A stretch of 64,000 nucleotides of DNA from Vibrio orientalis CIP 102891 = ATCC 33934 (GCF_000176235.1 NZ_ACZV01000003.1:62001-126000); one strand, 5' to 3'; counted from the first letter of the stretch, positions 1-10,554 are shown. Notes: generated from the sequence alone by a model not told the origin. A program made the numbers and translations.

Positions 1-512
1 ACTACATCGTTAAAGGCTCTGTTGCGGTTCTTATCAAGGACGAAGAAGGTAAGGAAATGATTCTTTCTTACCTAAACCAAGGTGACTTTATCGGTGAGCT
101 TGGTCTATTCGAAGAAGATCAAGAGCGTACTGCTTGGGTTCGTGCTAAGTCTCCTTGTGAAGTAGCAGAAATCTCTTTCAAGAAGTTCCGTCAACTAATT
201 CAAGTTAACCCAGACATCCTAATGCGCCTTTCAGCGCAAATGGCAAGCCGCCTACAAGTGACTAGCCAAAAAGTGGGTGACCTAGCATTCCTAGACGTAA
301 CGGGCCGCATTGCTCAGACGCTACTAAACCTAGCGAAACAACCTGACGCAATGACTCACCCAGACGGCATGCAGATTAAGATCACTCGTCAAGAGATTGG
401 TCAAATCGTTGGCTGTTCTCGTGAGACCGTTGGTCGTATCTTGAAGATGCTAGAAGAGCAGAACCTAATCTCTGCTCACGGTAAGACAATCGTTGTATAC
501 GGTACTCGTTAA
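1..512 (+). CDS. crp: cAMP receptor protein (CRP), 5' end outside window
   Basis: Global cAMP-dependent transcription regulator; the reading frame enters the window already open (first full codon at base 3), so about 169 C-terminal residues are visible of a protein normally about 210 long. The cAMP pocket motif [18 protein letters not shown] is present; it has T where E. coli CRP has S83. The C-terminal winged helix carries the recognition-helix motif [11 protein letters not shown]. The protein ends in VVYGTR like other CRPs. A terminator follows directly. The product should act on many loci in this window (aspA, acs and others are classical CRP targets in relatives), but that is inference. 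The start and promoter cannot be judged here. Confidence 0.98.
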   Translation, partial: YIVKGSVAVLIKDEEGKEMILSYLNQGDFIGELGLFEEDQERTAWVRAKSPCEVAEISFKKFRQLIQVNPDILMRLSAQMASRLQVTSQKVGDLAFLDVTGRIAQTLLNLAKQPDAMTHPDGMQIKITRQEIGQIVGCSRETVGRILKMLEEQNLISAHGKTIVVYGTR

Positions 513-535
513 TTTCGATTAACCGTTAAAATTTT

Positions 536-571
536 AAAAGCCACCAATGGAGACATTGGTGGCTTTTTGTT
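536..571 (+). terminator. Rho-independent terminator of crp
   Basis: The stem AAAGCCACCAATG / CATTGGTGGCTTT with a short loop is followed by a T-rich tail (TTTTTGTTT). It begins 24 bases after the crp stop. Confidence 0.9.
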
Positions 572-578
572 TATTTGC

Positions 579-683
579 GTCATCCCCGAGATGGAGGGAC
601 GACCGAGTTGGGGATCTCTTTAAATAACCAAGTCAACCGATGAAGATTCCCTACTCCCTCCTTCGTCGGTCTATGGAATGACG
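579..683. repeat. Palindromic intergenic repeat (family A), single copy
   Basis: Imperfect palindrome of about 105 bp. It opens with GTCATCC and closes with GGAATGAC. The inner arms GAGTTGGGGATCTC and AGATTCCCTACTC are near-complements. Related copies lie at 4283-4377, 15493-15924 (cluster) and 28924-29308 (cluster). Here it separates crp from the convergent DUF1338 gene. It has no coding content. Confidence 0.8.
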
Positions 684-723
684 GATACTCTCACTAGGGA
701 GAAGTCCGTTCTCACTTCTACTT

Positions 724-1515
724 TTACCCGTTGGTACTTTCGAAAATCTTATCTGCAGATGCTGCAACAAAACCTGGGTAAAGTTCACCATTTGTCATTG
801 GATAGCGCTTAGCAAACTCATAGAAACCACCGGGGATGATTTCAGTCCCTTCAGTAAACTGCACTGCAACTTTATCCGCCATAGTCGAAGATTGTTCTAG
901 CAGTACCTCTGGAGAGCCTTTCACTTCACCACCAAACTCGTTAATGGTAAAGCCAGCATCACGTAGGTGATTGTTGACACCCACGACTTCCTCAAATGCA
1001 TTCAGTTGGTTGACGCTAACCGTAAAGTGGTTGGCACCATAGCCATGCGCCGCTAGCCAAGAAGCGTACTCACTCTCTGCCGCAAGCGTTTGGAAATCTG
1101 CGTAGCTAAGATCCCATAAACGACCGCCAGACAAGAACTCATGACCTTTTAGCTTACTGGTGTCCAATTGCTCAACAAGCTTAGCAACGATAGATTGCAG
1201 TGCTTGTGAACACTCTTCCACTTTTAGCTCACTGATAAACACTTTTGGCTGTTTTGGGTCTGGATGCTCAAAGTGCTTAGCTACCAACTTCTTACTTTCA
1301 AACAGATAGTCACCACAAGGCTTGTAGCCTACGTCTAAGAAAGGCTGCGCTAAAGTTGCGATACCCAATGGCTCGACATTGAAAGTGCGTAACGCGATAT
1401 GGTCATTGATCAGTGCTTCATCTTCTTGCAGTAGTTGATGCACTTTTTCAGCAGAGGGACACAGGCGTTGAATATAGTCCTTCCATAACGATTGGAATAA
1501 AGCATCTGGCGTCAT
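724..1515 (-). CDS. DUF1338 protein, probable 2-oxoadipate dioxygenase/decarboxylase-like metalloenzyme
   Basis: 263 residues spanning a DUF1338 domain. Characterised relatives (HglS type) are Fe(II) enzymes that convert 2-oxoadipate to D-2-hydroxyglutarate in lysine catabolism. Candidate metal ligands are H39 (NDHIALRTF), H163 (GANHFTVSVN) and E233 (PGGFYEFAKR), the conserved H/H/E positions of the fold. The gene lies 191 bp downstream of astD, on the same strand. The same neighbour follows the AST genes in V. cholerae, as I remember it. A role in arginine or lysine catabolism is inferred from context. The actual substrate is unknown, since the Vibrio members are shorter than HglS and may use another 2-oxoacid. 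The GAGG Shine-Dalgarno sits just before the ATG. Confidence 0.85.
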   Translation of the reverse strand: MTPDALFQSLWKDYIQRLCPSAEKVHQLLQEDEALINDHIALRTFNVEPLGIATLAQPFLDVGYKPCGDYLFESKKLVAKHFEHPDPKQPKVFISELKVEECSQALQSIVAKLVEQLDTSKLKGHEFLSGGRLWDLSYADFQTLAAESEYASWLAAHGYGANHFTVSVNQLNAFEEVVGVNNHLRDAGFTINEFGGEVKGSPEVLLEQSSTMADKVAVQFTEGTEIIPGGFYEFAKRYPMTNGELYPGFVAASADKIFESTNG

Positions 1516-1706
1516 AACGCCTCCTTGTTTACGGTTGTTTACGTTATAGGGTTAGTCGTTATTATTATTGGTTAAGTTATAAAAGAGGCTACCAAACCGA
1601 TTTGTCCAGATAATCAGTCTGATAGCCTTCAACCTGTGACGTTAAAAGCCTCCCTGCTCAGGGAGGAAGAAGGGAATTCCCTAACTTAGGTTCTATGACC
1701 TAATTT

Positions 1707-3164
1707 TTATAGCTCAACCCCTGGGCTCAATGTCGCAGGCAGAATTGTCTCTCCACCTTCCATTGATGCCATAGGGTAAGCACAGTAATCAGCTGCGTAG
1801 TAAGCACTTGGGCGTAAGTTACCCGATGCGCCCGGACCGCCAAACGGTGCATCACCACTTGCGCCCGTTAGTTGGCGGTTACGGTTAACGATGCCTGCGC
1901 GGATGTGGTCAACAAAGTATTCCCACTCGCTGTCATCGGTAGACACAAGACCTGCCGATAGACCAAAGCGCGTATCATTGGCTAGCTCTACCGCTTTATC
2001 TAGACCTTGGTAACGAACAACTTGTAGCAATGGACCAAAGTACTCTTCATCTGGCAGCTCTGCGATCGCGGTAACGTCGATGATACCCGGTGTCACAAAC
2101 GCAGCGTTACCCGCTTTCGCTTCCACCAGACTCTCACCACCAAGCTTTTGCAGATTCGCTTGTGCGGCAAGGATAAAGTCAGCAGCTGCTTTAGAAATCT
2201 GCGGCCCCATAAATGGAGCAGGCTCTGCAAATGGCTGATCGACCCGAATCTTGTTGGTCGCGTCCACCAGTTTGCTCACCAGTAAGTCACCTTTTTCACC
2301 GACAGGAACATACAGGCGACGCGCACAAGTACAACGCTGGCCTGCACTAATAAAGGCAGATTGGATAATGGTATAAACAGTGGCATCGACTTCGCCAAAG
2401 TTTTCTGAAATCACCATCGGGTTGTTACCGCCCATTTCTAGCGCCAGCATTTTACCCGGCTGACCGGCAAACTGTTTATGCAGGATATGGCCAGTATTAG
2501 CGCTGCCGGTAAACAGCACACCATCAAGACCTTTAGAGTCTGCCAGTGCAATCCCGGTTTCTTTCGCACCTTGTACAAGGTTAATAACACCTTTTGGTAG
2601 ACCAACTTGATCCCATAGCTTCATTGCAAACTCACCGGTTAGCGGCGTCTGCTCTGAAGGTTTAAATACCACGGTGTTACCCGCCAGAAGCGCAGGTACA
2701 ATGTGACCATTAGGTAAGTGACCAGGGAAGTTATATGGACCAAATACGGCCATCACGCCGAGTGGACGGTGGCGAAGGACAATTTGGTTGCCGGCGGCTT
2801 CACGCTGCGCTACACCAGTACGGTCATGGTAAGCACGAATAGAGATAGCAATCTTGCCTGCCATCGCTGCCGCTTCTGTGCGCGTTTCCCAAATCGGTTT
2901 GCCGGTCTCTTTAGCGATGATTTCAGCAATCTGCTCACTGTTCTCTTTTACCTTCTCGGCAAAGGCTAGAACAATCGCTTCACGCTCAGCAAAGCTCATT
3001 TTTTTCCAACCCACAAACGCACTGCGTGCTGCTGAAACGGCTTGCTCAACTTGCTCTGGAGTGGCACTTTCACCTTGCCAGATGACGTCATTGTTGTATG
3101 GGCTTTGCGAGTTCATTGACTCACCTTGACCTGCAACCCATTCACCTGCAATCCAATGTGTCAT
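1707..3164 (-). CDS. astD: N-succinylglutamate 5-semialdehyde dehydrogenase
   Basis: Fourth AST-pathway enzyme: oxidises succinylglutamate semialdehyde to succinylglutamate with NAD+ in the cytoplasm. It is a full-length aldehyde dehydrogenase of 485 residues. Visible motifs are [15 protein letters not shown] (cofactor binding), [16 protein letters not shown] (general-base glutamate region) and the catalytic-cysteine stretch [12 protein letters not shown] start it at the ATG at 3164 (MTHWIAGEW), which has an AAGGAA Shine-Dalgarno. The frame stays open to a TTG at 3179, which overlaps that ribosome site and is unlikely. It follows astA by 35 bp in the same direction, so co-transcription is likely. 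Confidence 0.96.
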   Translation of the reverse strand: MTHWIAGEWVAGQGESMNSQSPYNNDVIWQGESATPEQVEQAVSAARSAFVGWKKMSFAEREAIVLAFAEKVKENSEQIAEIIAKETGKPIWETRTEAAAMAGKIAISIRAYHDRTGVAQREAAGNQIVLRHRPLGVMAVFGPYNFPGHLPNGHIVPALLAGNTVVFKPSEQTPLTGEFAMKLWDQVGLPKGVINLVQGAKETGIALADSKGLDGVLFTGSANTGHILHKQFAGQPGKMLALEMGGNNPMVISENFGEVDATVYTIIQSAFISAGQRCTCARRLYVPVGEKGDLLVSKLVDATNKIRVDQPFAEPAPFMGPQISKAAADFILAAQANLQKLGGESLVEAKAGNAAFVTPGIIDVTAIAELPDEEYFGPLLQVVRYQGLDKAVELANDTRFGLSAGLVSTDDSEWEYFVDHIRAGIVNRNRQLTGASGDAPFGGPGASGNLRPSAYYAADYCAYPMASMEGGETILPATLSPGVEL

Positions 3165-3199
3165 AACTTGTTCCTTCAAATTTGTTCTTAATCTCAGCG

Positions 3200-4219
3200 T
3201 TACTGAGCTAGCATGCGAACATAGTCGCCTTCGTTTACTTTCAGTGCTTGGGCCACTTCAGGCGATAAAATAACTGACTCTGACTCATGGTCATGGGCCG
3301 CTTTTGCTGCCGCTGCGCGGAAGTCTTCAAACGAGGTGTTAGAAATCAGGTAATCTTGCGAGCTGGTATGCTCTGCAATCGTCACTTTGGCACGGATAGA
3401 GTGACGCACGGATTCAATATTACGCACATCACATTCAACCGTTGGGCCACCATCGAAAATGTCGACGTAGTTGCGGCAAGTAAACCCTTCTTTTTCCAGT
3501 AGGCGTAGGGCTGGTTTAGTGTTGTCATGGACTTGACCAATCACCGCTTGCGCTTCTTTGCTCAATAAGTTGATGTAAATTGGCAACTTTGGCATGAGAT
3601 CAGCAATAAAGCCTTTCTTACCAATACCGGTTAGGTAATCGGCCATAGTGAAATCAATCGAGAAGAAGTGCTCTTGCAGCCACTGCCAGAATGGCGAATT
3701 ACCTTCTTCATCAGAGACACCACGCATTTCAGCAAACACGGTTTTAGAGAAACGGTGTGGATGCTCTGCCATCATTAGAAAACGACACTTCGACATTAGG
3801 CGGCCATTCAAACCACCGCGGAATGTTGGTCTCAAGAATAGTGTACAAATCTCACTACAACCTGTGTAGTTGTTGCCGAACGTCAGTAGCTTAACGACGT
3901 TATTCACACCCAGTTTCGGTGATGAATGCACCACGGTACTGATGTGATATGAGTAGAAAGGTACATCCCAACCAATTGATGCTTCGATACCTGTACAACC
4001 AGCGACTTCACCGGTTTCACTATCAAAGCCCACCATCAGATAGCCTTCATCACCGGGCTCTGTGACCTCTGGCTTTGTGAAGCTATATTCTGAATGAGTA
4101 ATACGGTTAGTTAACAATTCTTCGTTAACCGGTAGAGATGTAAATCCATGACCAGACTCAACCGCACACGTGTGCAGCGCGTCGTAGTCCGACATTGCGA
4201 TAGGGCGAACAACCAGCAT
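3200..4219 (-). CDS. astA: Arginine N-succinyltransferase
   Basis: Commits arginine to the AST route: arginine + succinyl-CoA gives N2-succinylarginine. The 339-residue protein starts [15 protein letters not shown], has the family landmarks [14 protein letters not shown] and [28 protein letters not shown] (residues about 95-155), and ends in a typical small C-terminal domain; length matches the family (about 340). It lies between astC/argD and astD on the minus strand. A palindromic repeat occupies the 196-bp gap to astC, so the mRNA could be processed or attenuated there. An astB (succinylarginine dihydrolase) is not in this window and would have to be elsewhere. Confidence 0.96.
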   Translation of the reverse strand: MLVVRPIAMSDYDALHTCAVESGHGFTSLPVNEELLTNRITHSEYSFTKPEVTEPGDEGYLMVGFDSETGEVAGCTGIEASIGWDVPFYSYHISTVVHSSPKLGVNNVVKLLTFGNNYTGCSEICTLFLRPTFRGGLNGRLMSKCRFLMMAEHPHRFSKTVFAEMRGVSDEEGNSPFWQWLQEHFFSIDFTMADYLTGIGKKGFIADLMPKLPIYINLLSKEAQAVIGQVHDNTKPALRLLEKEGFTCRNYVDIFDGGPTVECDVRNIESVRHSIRAKVTIAEHTSSQDYLISNTSFEDFRAAAAKAAHDHESESVILSPEVAQALKVNEGDYVRMLAQ

Positions 4220-4282
4220 CGATACTCCCTCCTGATGCGTGAACGCTAGTACTCATTAGTTATCTGTTTATACTTTGACTTC

Positions 4283-4377
4283 GTCATTCCCTACAGTAAG
4301 GAACGAACGTGATAGGGAATCCCTCAACGCGATGTAGGAGATCCCCAACTCGGTCGTGCCTCCCTCTTGAGGATGAC
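4283..4377. repeat. Palindromic intergenic repeat (family A), single copy inside the ast gene row
   Basis: About 95-bp relative of the copy at 579-683, in the opposite sense. It runs from GTCATTCCC to GGGATGAC-like ends (GAGGATGAC at 4369-4377), with inner arms AGGGAATCCCT and AGGAGATCCCCAACTCGG. It sits between the astC stop and the astA start, so any ast operon transcript contains it as a hairpin. Confidence 0.75.
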
Positions 4378-4415
4378 ACTATTTATGTCGATATGAGTAC
4401 TAGACTAGGTGTTTC

Positions 4416-5630
4416 TTATTTAACTAGCGTCGCTAGAGCTTTATCTAGGCGCGCTAATCCTTCTTCAACTTCTTCTTTAGTGATAACCAGTGATGGGGTG
4501 AAACGCACTACGTTTGCTCCTGCCACTAGTACCATTAGGCCTTCTTTGCCTGCTGCAACCAATACGTCACGAGCGCGGCCTTGCCAATCTTCATTCAGTG
4601 CTGCGCCAAGCAATAAGCCTTTGCCACGTACTTCGGCAAACATGTTGTACTTATCATTCAGTTTAGCTAAGCCTTCACGGAATAGAGCTTCACGCTCTGC
4701 AACACCCGCGAGTGTTTCTGGCGCGCTAACAACATCAACCACAGCTTCTGCAACTGCACACGCGAGTGGGTTACCACCGTAAGTTGAGCCGTGTGTACCC
4801 ACTTTCAGGTGCTTAGAAAGCTTAGTTGTTGTAAGCATTGCGCCGATAGGGAAACCACCACCAAGTGATTTCGCAGTACTTAGGATGTCAGGCGTTACAC
4901 CCAGACCTTGGTATGCGTAGAAATTACCAGTACGACCGTTACCAGTTTGTACTTCATCAAAGATAAGCAGTGCATTGTGCTTGTCACACAGTTCACGCAC
5001 TGTCTGTACGAATTCGTCAGTTGGAGAGATGATGCCGCCTTCGCCTTGAAGTGGCTCCATCATGATGGCACAAGTGCGATCTGAGATATGCGCTTTTAGT
5101 GCTTCCACGTCATTGTATGGTAGGTGAGTAACATCACCCGGCTTAGGACCAAAGCCGTCTGAGTAAGCCGCTTGACCACCAACAGTCACAGTAAAGAAAG
5201 TACGACCGTGGAAGCCCTGTTTAAAGGCGATAATTTCTGATTTCTCAGGGCCAAACTCATCAGCAGCGTAGCGACGCGCTAGCTTAAGGGCCGCTTCATT
5301 CGCTTCTGCGCCAGAGTTAGCAAAGAACACTTTCTCAGCAAAACACACATCGGTGAGCTTTTTCGCTAAACGCAGTGCTGGTTCGTTAGTCATCACGTTA
5401 CTTAGGTGCCAGATCTTCTGACCTTGCTCAGTTAACGCGTTAACCATTGCAGGGTGACAATGACCTAGGCAGCTCACGGCAATACCACCAGCAAAGTCGA
5501 TATATTCAGTCCCCTGTTGGTCCCAAACTCGAGCGCCTTCGCCTTTTACTGGAATCATTTCCATTGGGTTGTAACAAGGTACCATTACCTCATCAAACAA
5601 ACCGCGTTCTACGTTATTTTCTACAGTCAT
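4416..5630 (-). CDS. argD: Acetylornithine / succinylornithine aminotransferase
   Basis: PLP-dependent class III aminotransferase, 404 residues. Family members act on N-acetylornithine (biosynthesis) and on N2-succinylornithine (AST catabolism). Visible are the [16 protein letters not shown] region, [45 protein letters not shown] (PLP aspartate) and [15 protein letters not shown] with the Schiff-base lysine. The gene leads a row astC/argD-astA-astD, which favours a catabolic or dual role. V. cholerae carries one such gene at the same place, annotated argD. From sequence alone the symbol astC is equally defensible. The ATG at 5630 is preceded by GGGAA. Confidence 0.93.
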   Translation of the reverse strand: MTVENNVERGLFDEVMVPCYNPMEMIPVKGEGARVWDQQGTEYIDFAGGIAVSCLGHCHPAMVNALTEQGQKIWHLSNVMTNEPALRLAKKLTDVCFAEKVFFANSGAEANEAALKLARRYAADEFGPEKSEIIAFKQGFHGRTFFTVTVGGQAAYSDGFGPKPGDVTHLPYNDVEALKAHISDRTCAIMMEPLQGEGGIISPTDEFVQTVRELCDKHNALLIFDEVQTGNGRTGNFYAYQGLGVTPDILSTAKSLGGGFPIGAMLTTTKLSKHLKVGTHGSTYGGNPLACAVAEAVVDVVSAPETLAGVAEREALFREGLAKLNDKYNMFAEVRGKGLLLGAALNEDWQGRARDVLVAAGKEGLMVLVAGANVVRFTPSLVITKEEVEEGLARLDKALATLVK

Positions 5631-6032
5631 TGCACATTCCCTCTTAATACCGCATGCATAGCGAATATGGTGTCCTTACTTCGATTCAATGAAATAAGAT
5701 ATTGTTTTGCTTTTAAGCAAGTACGGCATTGTATTTACATTTAATTAACCATTTCAATAGTGGTTTATTCTTTTTAATCGCCACTATAAAGTCTGATACT
5801 CATAATCCTTGAGTATTTATGCATTACCCTTTCACATTTATGAAGCAATATATTCTTATATTAAAGATAAGCTATGGTTAATCTTAGTCGCGATAAGGGC
5901 TAAGAAGTAGACGTGACAAACTCTGCGCATACTTTTTCACAAAGTATCCACTGTAAGGTTTATGAAGAAAATGTTAAGAAAAGTGATCTCAGTCAGGCTT
6001 TAACCGAATAGTAGCCACTGAATTTGGGTGTT
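5631..6032. other. 402-bp regulatory gap between argD/astC and pabA
   Basis: AT-rich sequence that should hold the astC/argD promoter (minus strand). A weak hairpin AACCATT/AGTGGTT followed by TATTCTTTTT lies at 5746-5776. I found no convincing ARG box, no leader peptide and no RNA gene. Confidence 0.5.
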
Positions 6033-6620
6033 TTAAAGTGCCGCTCGGGCAATAAAGTTGGCAAGGATCTGATGACCTTGCTCTGTTTTAATCGACTCAG
6101 GATGAAACTGAACCGCATCAATCGGTAAGGTTTTGTGCTGATAACCCATGATTTCATCCATGCTGCCATCAGCCAGTTGGGTCCAAGCTGTCAGCTCAAA
6201 GCAATCCGGTAGCGTGCCGTTTTTCACCACTAGAGAGTGATAGCGTGTCACGGTAAGAGGGTTATTCAAGCCAACAAACACACTGCGGTCATTGTGGGCA
6301 ATTAGCGACGTTTTACCATGCATCACCTGCCTAGCTCGTACCACCTCACCACCGAGTACTTGGGCAATTGCCTGATGACCTAAACAGACACCGAGGATCG
6401 GTAACTTTCCGGCGAAGTACTCTATCGCCGCCAAAGAAATGCCCGCTTCGTTTGGTGTACATGGCCCTGGAGAAATGACCAAATGGGTTGGGTTTAGCGC
6501 TTCAATCTGTTCTATGCTGATTTCATCATTACGCACTACTTTCACCTCAGCACCCAACTCACAAAAGTACTGGTACAGGTTATAAGTAAAAGAGTCGTAG
6601 TTATCGATAATCAGTAACAT
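6033..6620 (-). CDS. pabA: Aminodeoxychorismate synthase glutamine amidotransferase subunit (anthranilate synthase II-like)
   Basis: Class I glutamine amidotransferase of 195 residues that supplies ammonia to PabB for 4-aminobenzoate (folate) synthesis; a TrpG role cannot be excluded from sequence. Motifs: [17 protein letters not shown] at the N-terminus, oxyanion segment [13 protein letters not shown], nucleophile C79 in [11 protein letters not shown], and the His/Glu of [12 protein letters not shown]. It stands alone on the minus strand between xds and argD, as I recall for pabA in V. cholerae; trpG would normally sit in a trp operon, which favours pabA. The ATG at 6620 follows a weak ribosome site. 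Confidence 0.88.
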   Translation of the reverse strand: MLLIIDNYDSFTYNLYQYFCELGAEVKVVRNDEISIEQIEALNPTHLVISPGPCTPNEAGISLAAIEYFAGKLPILGVCLGHQAIAQVLGGEVVRARQVMHGKTSLIAHNDRSVFVGLNNPLTVTRYHSLVVKNGTLPDCFELTAWTQLADGSMDEIMGYQHKTLPIDAVQFHPESIKTEQGHQILANFIARAAL

Positions 6621-6705
6621 GGTGAAACGAACAGCATTGATAAGTTGGATGGTTAGGGGCGGTATTGTGCAGCAAGAAAGAATAAAGGCAAGTGCAAACG
6701 ATAAA

Positions 6706-6735
6706 ATAAGGCCGGCATAGGCCGACCTTATCTGT
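6706..6735 (-). terminator. Terminator downstream of xds
   Basis: Stem ATAAGGCCGGC/GCCGACCTTAT with loop ATAG and one mismatch. On the minus strand it continues into TTATTTTATC. It ends xds transcription before pabA. Confidence 0.75.
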
Positions 6736-6750
6736 TTACAGCAAGTTAGT

Positions 6751-9354
6751 TTACTTGCGACGACGCCATAGTGCTAAACCAAATAGCGACATCATGGCAC
6801 CAAAGCCAAATGAACCGGCCATGTTCAGTTCTAGAACCGCTGGATCGTGGTCTGAAGAACGGAAGTGGTCGTTGTACTTAGGTAGGTCACCTTTGTACTC
6901 TTCGTTGTAGTCAAACAACTTCGACTCACCACCATTGATATGCCAATCCGTTGCATCAACAAAGTGCTTTTCTAGGCTTGGGCTCATCAGTAGGTGGTCA
7001 AGCGCACCCACTTCATCATTGTATGAGTAGCTCCAGCTGTTTGGATGCGCTTTCGCCACAGCATTGATGTAGCCATAGCTGTCAGTGATCACAGCGCCTT
7101 CATCACCAAATTGCACCTGACCATCGATGTAGGTATTACGTGCTGCTTTGATCGTCTTACCGTATTTCTCTTGGCTGTAATCTGTCAGTACTAGCAGTGG
7201 ATCTTCCATACCGTATGCGTTCAAGTCACCTAAGATAACTTTGTGACCTTTGATTTCGCTCAATGCATCACCTAGCGCCACAGCTGCGGCAACACGGAAG
7301 TTCTCACAAGAACCTTGTTTATCTAGGTCTTGGCCACCCTGACCACCTTGCTCAACTGGTGCTGCATCTTCCCAACACTTAGAGCCTTTCGATTTAAGGT
7401 GGTTAATCGCCACTGTGATCTTCTCTTTAGTGCCTTTCACTTTGAAAGTTGGCGCAAGCGAATCACGCTGGTAGTTCTTACCATCTTCAATCACTTTACC
7501 ATTGTCATCCAATACTTCTGGGGCTTGCTGACTTGGCATAGGAATTACGCGAGAATCTTTCAGCTTAACCACTTTCGGGCGGTAGATTACACCGGTAGTA
7601 ATCACATCAGTGCCGATGTAGTCGTTCTCGTCAGTCACTTTGTCGCCGTTAGAGTCGATAGCAACGATGTCGTAGCGGTCTTTCTTCTTCTCAATTTGAG
7701 CGTTTAACTGATCAACCAACTGACGAATTGCACCACTGTCACCGAAGCCGTTGTTTTCAATTTCCATCAGGCCGATGATGTCAGCGTCTAAGCGCAGGAT
7801 TGCATTAACGATTTTTGCTTGTTGTACTTCAAATTCTTCAAAGCTGTTCGCACCACGGTTATTACCATGTGGATTTGCATCACCACCAAATGGCGAGTTG
7901 AAGTAGTTAAGTACGTTAAACGTAGCGATGCGTAAATCGCCCTCTTTCATATCGATATCTTCGGTACGAGGGTCATTACGAATAAAGCTTTCGCTCGTTA
8001 GGGTATTGGTTGGAATTAAGCGGTAATCACCGTAACTGTAGGTAATCACACCTTCTAAGCCGACAATGGTATCGTCGATACGGATGTAATCTTCGGTAGA
8101 ACCATCTTGGTCAATATCAGTGCGGCCGAAGTCTGGGTAGTATGGAACTTGTCCATCGCCAGCCTTAGCATCTGACTCAACATACAAACGGCGCTCTGCG
8201 TTTTCGATGCTTTGCTGTTTCGCCTCTTCAGAACCTGCTGGGAAATTCTGGTTTGGCTGCATGCTGATACGACCTTGCGCTAGTACCATGTTGTTGCGAC
8301 GCGCTGCGTAATCGTAGCCAAAGGTACGGGTAACGCGCATATCTAGAGCTTCAGTTGTGTTCACCAACATGCCTTCGTAGCGCTCTAGAGTGCGATCGAA
8401 GTTTTCATCCGTTGCTAGGATTTCGATGTCCGTCGCCGTTGGCGCAGCTTGCTCGCCTTGTTTAACCCAGTTGTTGTTTTCTGCTTTTAGTTGAGTGTGA
8501 TCGTAGTACTCTTGTACCTTACCTTTGACACACACCACATCGCCCGCTTGTAGATCAGAGCTTGATTGATTGGTATGAACAAACAGACCTTCAGATGTCT
8601 CTGGGTTGTAGTCGTCCGTTAACGCTTGTAGATAGAAGCCTTTCGTCAGGCCTGTTGTTACCGCACTGACGACACCTTTAACAAAGAACTCTTCATCGGT
8701 GATGTATGGGTAACCATTGATAAATGGAGAAGTATCCCCTTCACCTTGGATCTCTTGAATCGAAGTAAAGGTAGGAGTTGCGCCATCTTGTGTACAAGCA
8801 AACGGTTCTGGCGCGGTACCACCATCAAGTACACCTAAGCCCTCGATGCTGTCTTTCGGAAGTGATGACCATTGAGAAGCGTCATAAGTAGAAGAAGGCG
8901 TCATCGCATCCGAGTTACGTACTAATGTTACGTCTTTAGCAAAGTCAGGACCATCTGCACCAACATTGCCAACAACATCATGTACAGCACCATTTTTGAG
9001 CAGTGCCATTGGATCATTACCATTAAAATTAGCAATGGCACTATTCAAGATATCGGAAACAGCTTTAATGTCATCGCTAGCACTTGTGTGTGCTACAACA
9101 AGAACACTTTGCGCTGCTAACACTTGACCATTTAGCGACAGCTTACTGCCCCAGTCGCCTTTACCATTGCTCTGCTTGGCAAGTTCATATCCATCAAGTG
9201 ATACTGAGCTATCACCCGTATTAGCAATCTCAATCGCTTTGTTGTAGCTACCACCTTCCACATATTGAGAGATGATGATGTCTGCCATTGCTGGAGACGA
9301 AAGAGCACCAGCTACCACTGCAGCGAGTAGCGTAGGAGTTAATTTTTGTTTCAT
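6751..9354 (-). CDS. xds: Secreted ExeM/NucH-type extracellular deoxyribonuclease (Xds-like) with C-terminal sorting tail
   Basis: 867 residues from the ATG at 9354 ([10 protein letters not shown]), which has GGTGGA upstream; an in-frame extension to 9384 is unlikely because it precedes the signal peptide. Order: signal peptide ending SSPAMA, lamin-tail-like domain (about 25-140, [17 protein letters not shown]), OB-fold-like domain (about 220-330), and an endonuclease/exonuclease/phosphatase domain (about 470-835) with [32 protein letters not shown] and [11 protein letters not shown]. The end has a hydrophobic segment plus arginines ([19 protein letters not shown]), like a GlyGly-CTERM signal handled by rhombosortase. 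V. cholerae Xds degrades extracellular DNA for phosphate and biofilm turnover; the neighbour pabA fits the gene order I recall there. Confidence 0.92.
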   Translation of the reverse strand: MKQKLTPTLLAAVVAGALSSPAMADIIISQYVEGGSYNKAIEIANTGDSSVSLDGYELAKQSNGKGDWGSKLSLNGQVLAAQSVLVVAHTSASDDIKAVSDILNSAIANFNGNDPMALLKNGAVHDVVGNVGADGPDFAKDVTLVRNSDAMTPSSTYDASQWSSLPKDSIEGLGVLDGGTAPEPFACTQDGATPTFTSIQEIQGEGDTSPFINGYPYITDEEFFVKGVVSAVTTGLTKGFYLQALTDDYNPETSEGLFVHTNQSSSDLQAGDVVCVKGKVQEYYDHTQLKAENNNWVKQGEQAAPTATDIEILATDENFDRTLERYEGMLVNTTEALDMRVTRTFGYDYAARRNNMVLAQGRISMQPNQNFPAGSEEAKQQSIENAERRLYVESDAKAGDGQVPYYPDFGRTDIDQDGSTEDYIRIDDTIVGLEGVITYSYGDYRLIPTNTLTSESFIRNDPRTEDIDMKEGDLRIATFNVLNYFNSPFGGDANPHGNNRGANSFEEFEVQQAKIVNAILRLDADIIGLMEIENNGFGDSGAIRQLVDQLNAQIEKKKDRYDIVAIDSNGDKVTDENDYIGTDVITTGVIYRPKVVKLKDSRVIPMPSQQAPEVLDDNGKVIEDGKNYQRDSLAPTFKVKGTKEKITVAINHLKSKGSKCWEDAAPVEQGGQGGQDLDKQGSCENFRVAAAVALGDALSEIKGHKVILGDLNAYGMEDPLLVLTDYSQEKYGKTIKAARNTYIDGQVQFGDEGAVITDSYGYINAVAKAHPNSWSYSYNDEVGALDHLLMSPSLEKHFVDATDWHINGGESKLFDYNEEYKGDLPKYNDHFRSSDHDPAVLELNMAGSFGFGAMMSLFGLALWRRRK

Positions 9355-9706
9355 GTTATCCACCATGCATCGCTTCCATTTCAATGTTAAACATCAACTA
9401 GAAAGCGTGTTCCAAATCACTTTTAGCGTGACTACTTATTAATAAACCTTGCTCAGTGTTGACGTTTTTTATGAAACAAAAAATTACATTCAGTGACAGT
9501 GAGATTTCGATCTCATAGATATGCTGAATATTTGAAGCACCATCAAGTTTTCAACATATCGTGATAACAGAAGTTTCAAAAATGAGAATATCTTGCTGAA
9601 ATAAATCAGATTTTGCTAATAAATAAAGCAATAGCTCTACTATTCTCTTGATTTTTAGGCATAAAAAAAGGCGCTATCAAAAGCACCTTTTTCATAATCG
9701 GACCGA
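9355..9706. other. 352-bp gap between fxsA and xds
   Basis: AT-rich, holding the presumed xds promoter on the minus strand and, at 9663-9695, the fxsA terminator. I see no ORF, RNA gene or clear operator. A PhoB box would be of interest for an Xds-type nuclease, but I could not identify one by eye. Confidence 0.45.
9663..9695 (-). terminator. Terminator of fxsA
   Basis: Stem AAAGGCGCT/AGCACCTTT (one mismatch), flanked by A-runs and T-runs on both sides, so it can act on the minus strand behind fxsA. Confidence 0.7.
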
Positions 9707-10225
9707 TCAATTCAATCTATTGCGATCGTCGTCATCTTTTCGCTCATACTCACCTTCAAAGGTCGAACCTTGCTGCGAATCATCACGATGAAAAGGATCC
9801 TGTTCAAATGGGCTTTGACCAAATTGGTCGCCTTGGAAACTACCATGGAAGCCATTACTGCCCATCGACTTGACCACCATTTTACTCATCAGGTATTTGG
9901 CAATCATAGCGCGAGGTGCTGGCAATAGTACCAGCATACCCAATGCATCGGTCATAAAGCCCGGTGTCAGGAGCAATACACCTGCAACAGCTAGCATCAC
10001 CCCTTCAAAAATCTGCTGAGCAGGAAGCTCACCTTGCTGAAGACGGTTTTGTACCGACATTAATGTTTGTAGACCTTGGCTACGCACGAGAGAAGCCCCT
10101 ACGAATGCCGTAATCAATACCAAGGCGATAGTTGGCCACAAACCAAGGAAGCCACCAACTTGAATAAATAGACCTATTTCGATGATAGGAACGAAAATAA
10201 ACAGTAGTAATAAGATAGGAAACAC
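9707..10225 (-). CDS. fxsA: FxsA family inner-membrane protein
   Basis: 172-residue membrane protein with hydrophobic segments near residues 2-20, 27-45 and 75-100 and a polar acidic C-terminal tail (GEYERKDDDDRNRLN). FxsA of E. coli relieves F-plasmid exclusion of phage T7 when overproduced; its native function is unknown. The start is GTG at 10225, directly behind a strong AGGAGGG ribosome site. It diverges from aspA, the same neighbourhood as in E. coli (fxsA-aspA), which supports orthology. No catalytic motif is visible. Confidence 0.9.
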   Translation of the reverse strand: MFPILLLLFIFVPIIEIGLFIQVGGFLGLWPTIALVLITAFVGASLVRSQGLQTLMSVQNRLQQGELPAQQIFEGVMLAVAGVLLLTPGFMTDALGMLVLLPAPRAMIAKYLMSKMVVKSMGSNGFHGSFQGDQFGQSPFEQDPFHRDDSQQGSTFEGEYERKDDDDRNRLN

Positions 10226-10554
10226 ACGCCCTCCTTTGTTGTACTCAGTGTACGTGCTCTGCGGTTTGAGCTCAAATTAAAGCAGTAATAAAACGTGACA
10301 CAGAAATGATAAAAAACTCAATTAACCCCTACCACTAAAGGGTTATTAATACTCTGTTCATATCTAACCAAATTTTGACTCAACAAAAGCAAAAAAAGGT
10401 GATCAAGTTACTATTTTTATACGCTAGGTACAGTATCATGTGCCACATAAGTCAGGACGGATTATACAGCCAAAAATTCTGCCGAATGGATTCTTACACT
10501 ACAGAATGGCTAGAAATAAACTTTATTATCAGAATAAATTCCTAAGGATCCTGT
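10226..10554. other. Divergent promoter region between fxsA and aspA (329 bp)
   Basis: AT-rich, no ORF. A TGATCAAG half-site at about 10402 resembles half of an FNR/CRP-type site, and aspA of relatives is FNR/CRP controlled. I cannot define a full palindrome or a clear -35/-10 pair. Confidence 0.4.

Noticed and set aside
2718-3129. Plus-strand open frames inside astD
   Set aside because: They are antisense shadows of astD with no start signals. The same holds for the other opposite-strand frames in aspA, arcA, groEL, purH, acs and elsewhere.
4309-4782. 157-codon plus-strand frame across the astC end
   Set aside because: It runs antisense through argD/astC and a repeat, with low-complexity Ser/Thr/Arg composition and no ribosome site.
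5631-6032. Leader peptide or riboswitch upstream of argD/astC
   Set aside because: No short ORF with arginine codons and no structured aptamer-like pattern could be seen; only a weak hairpin was found.
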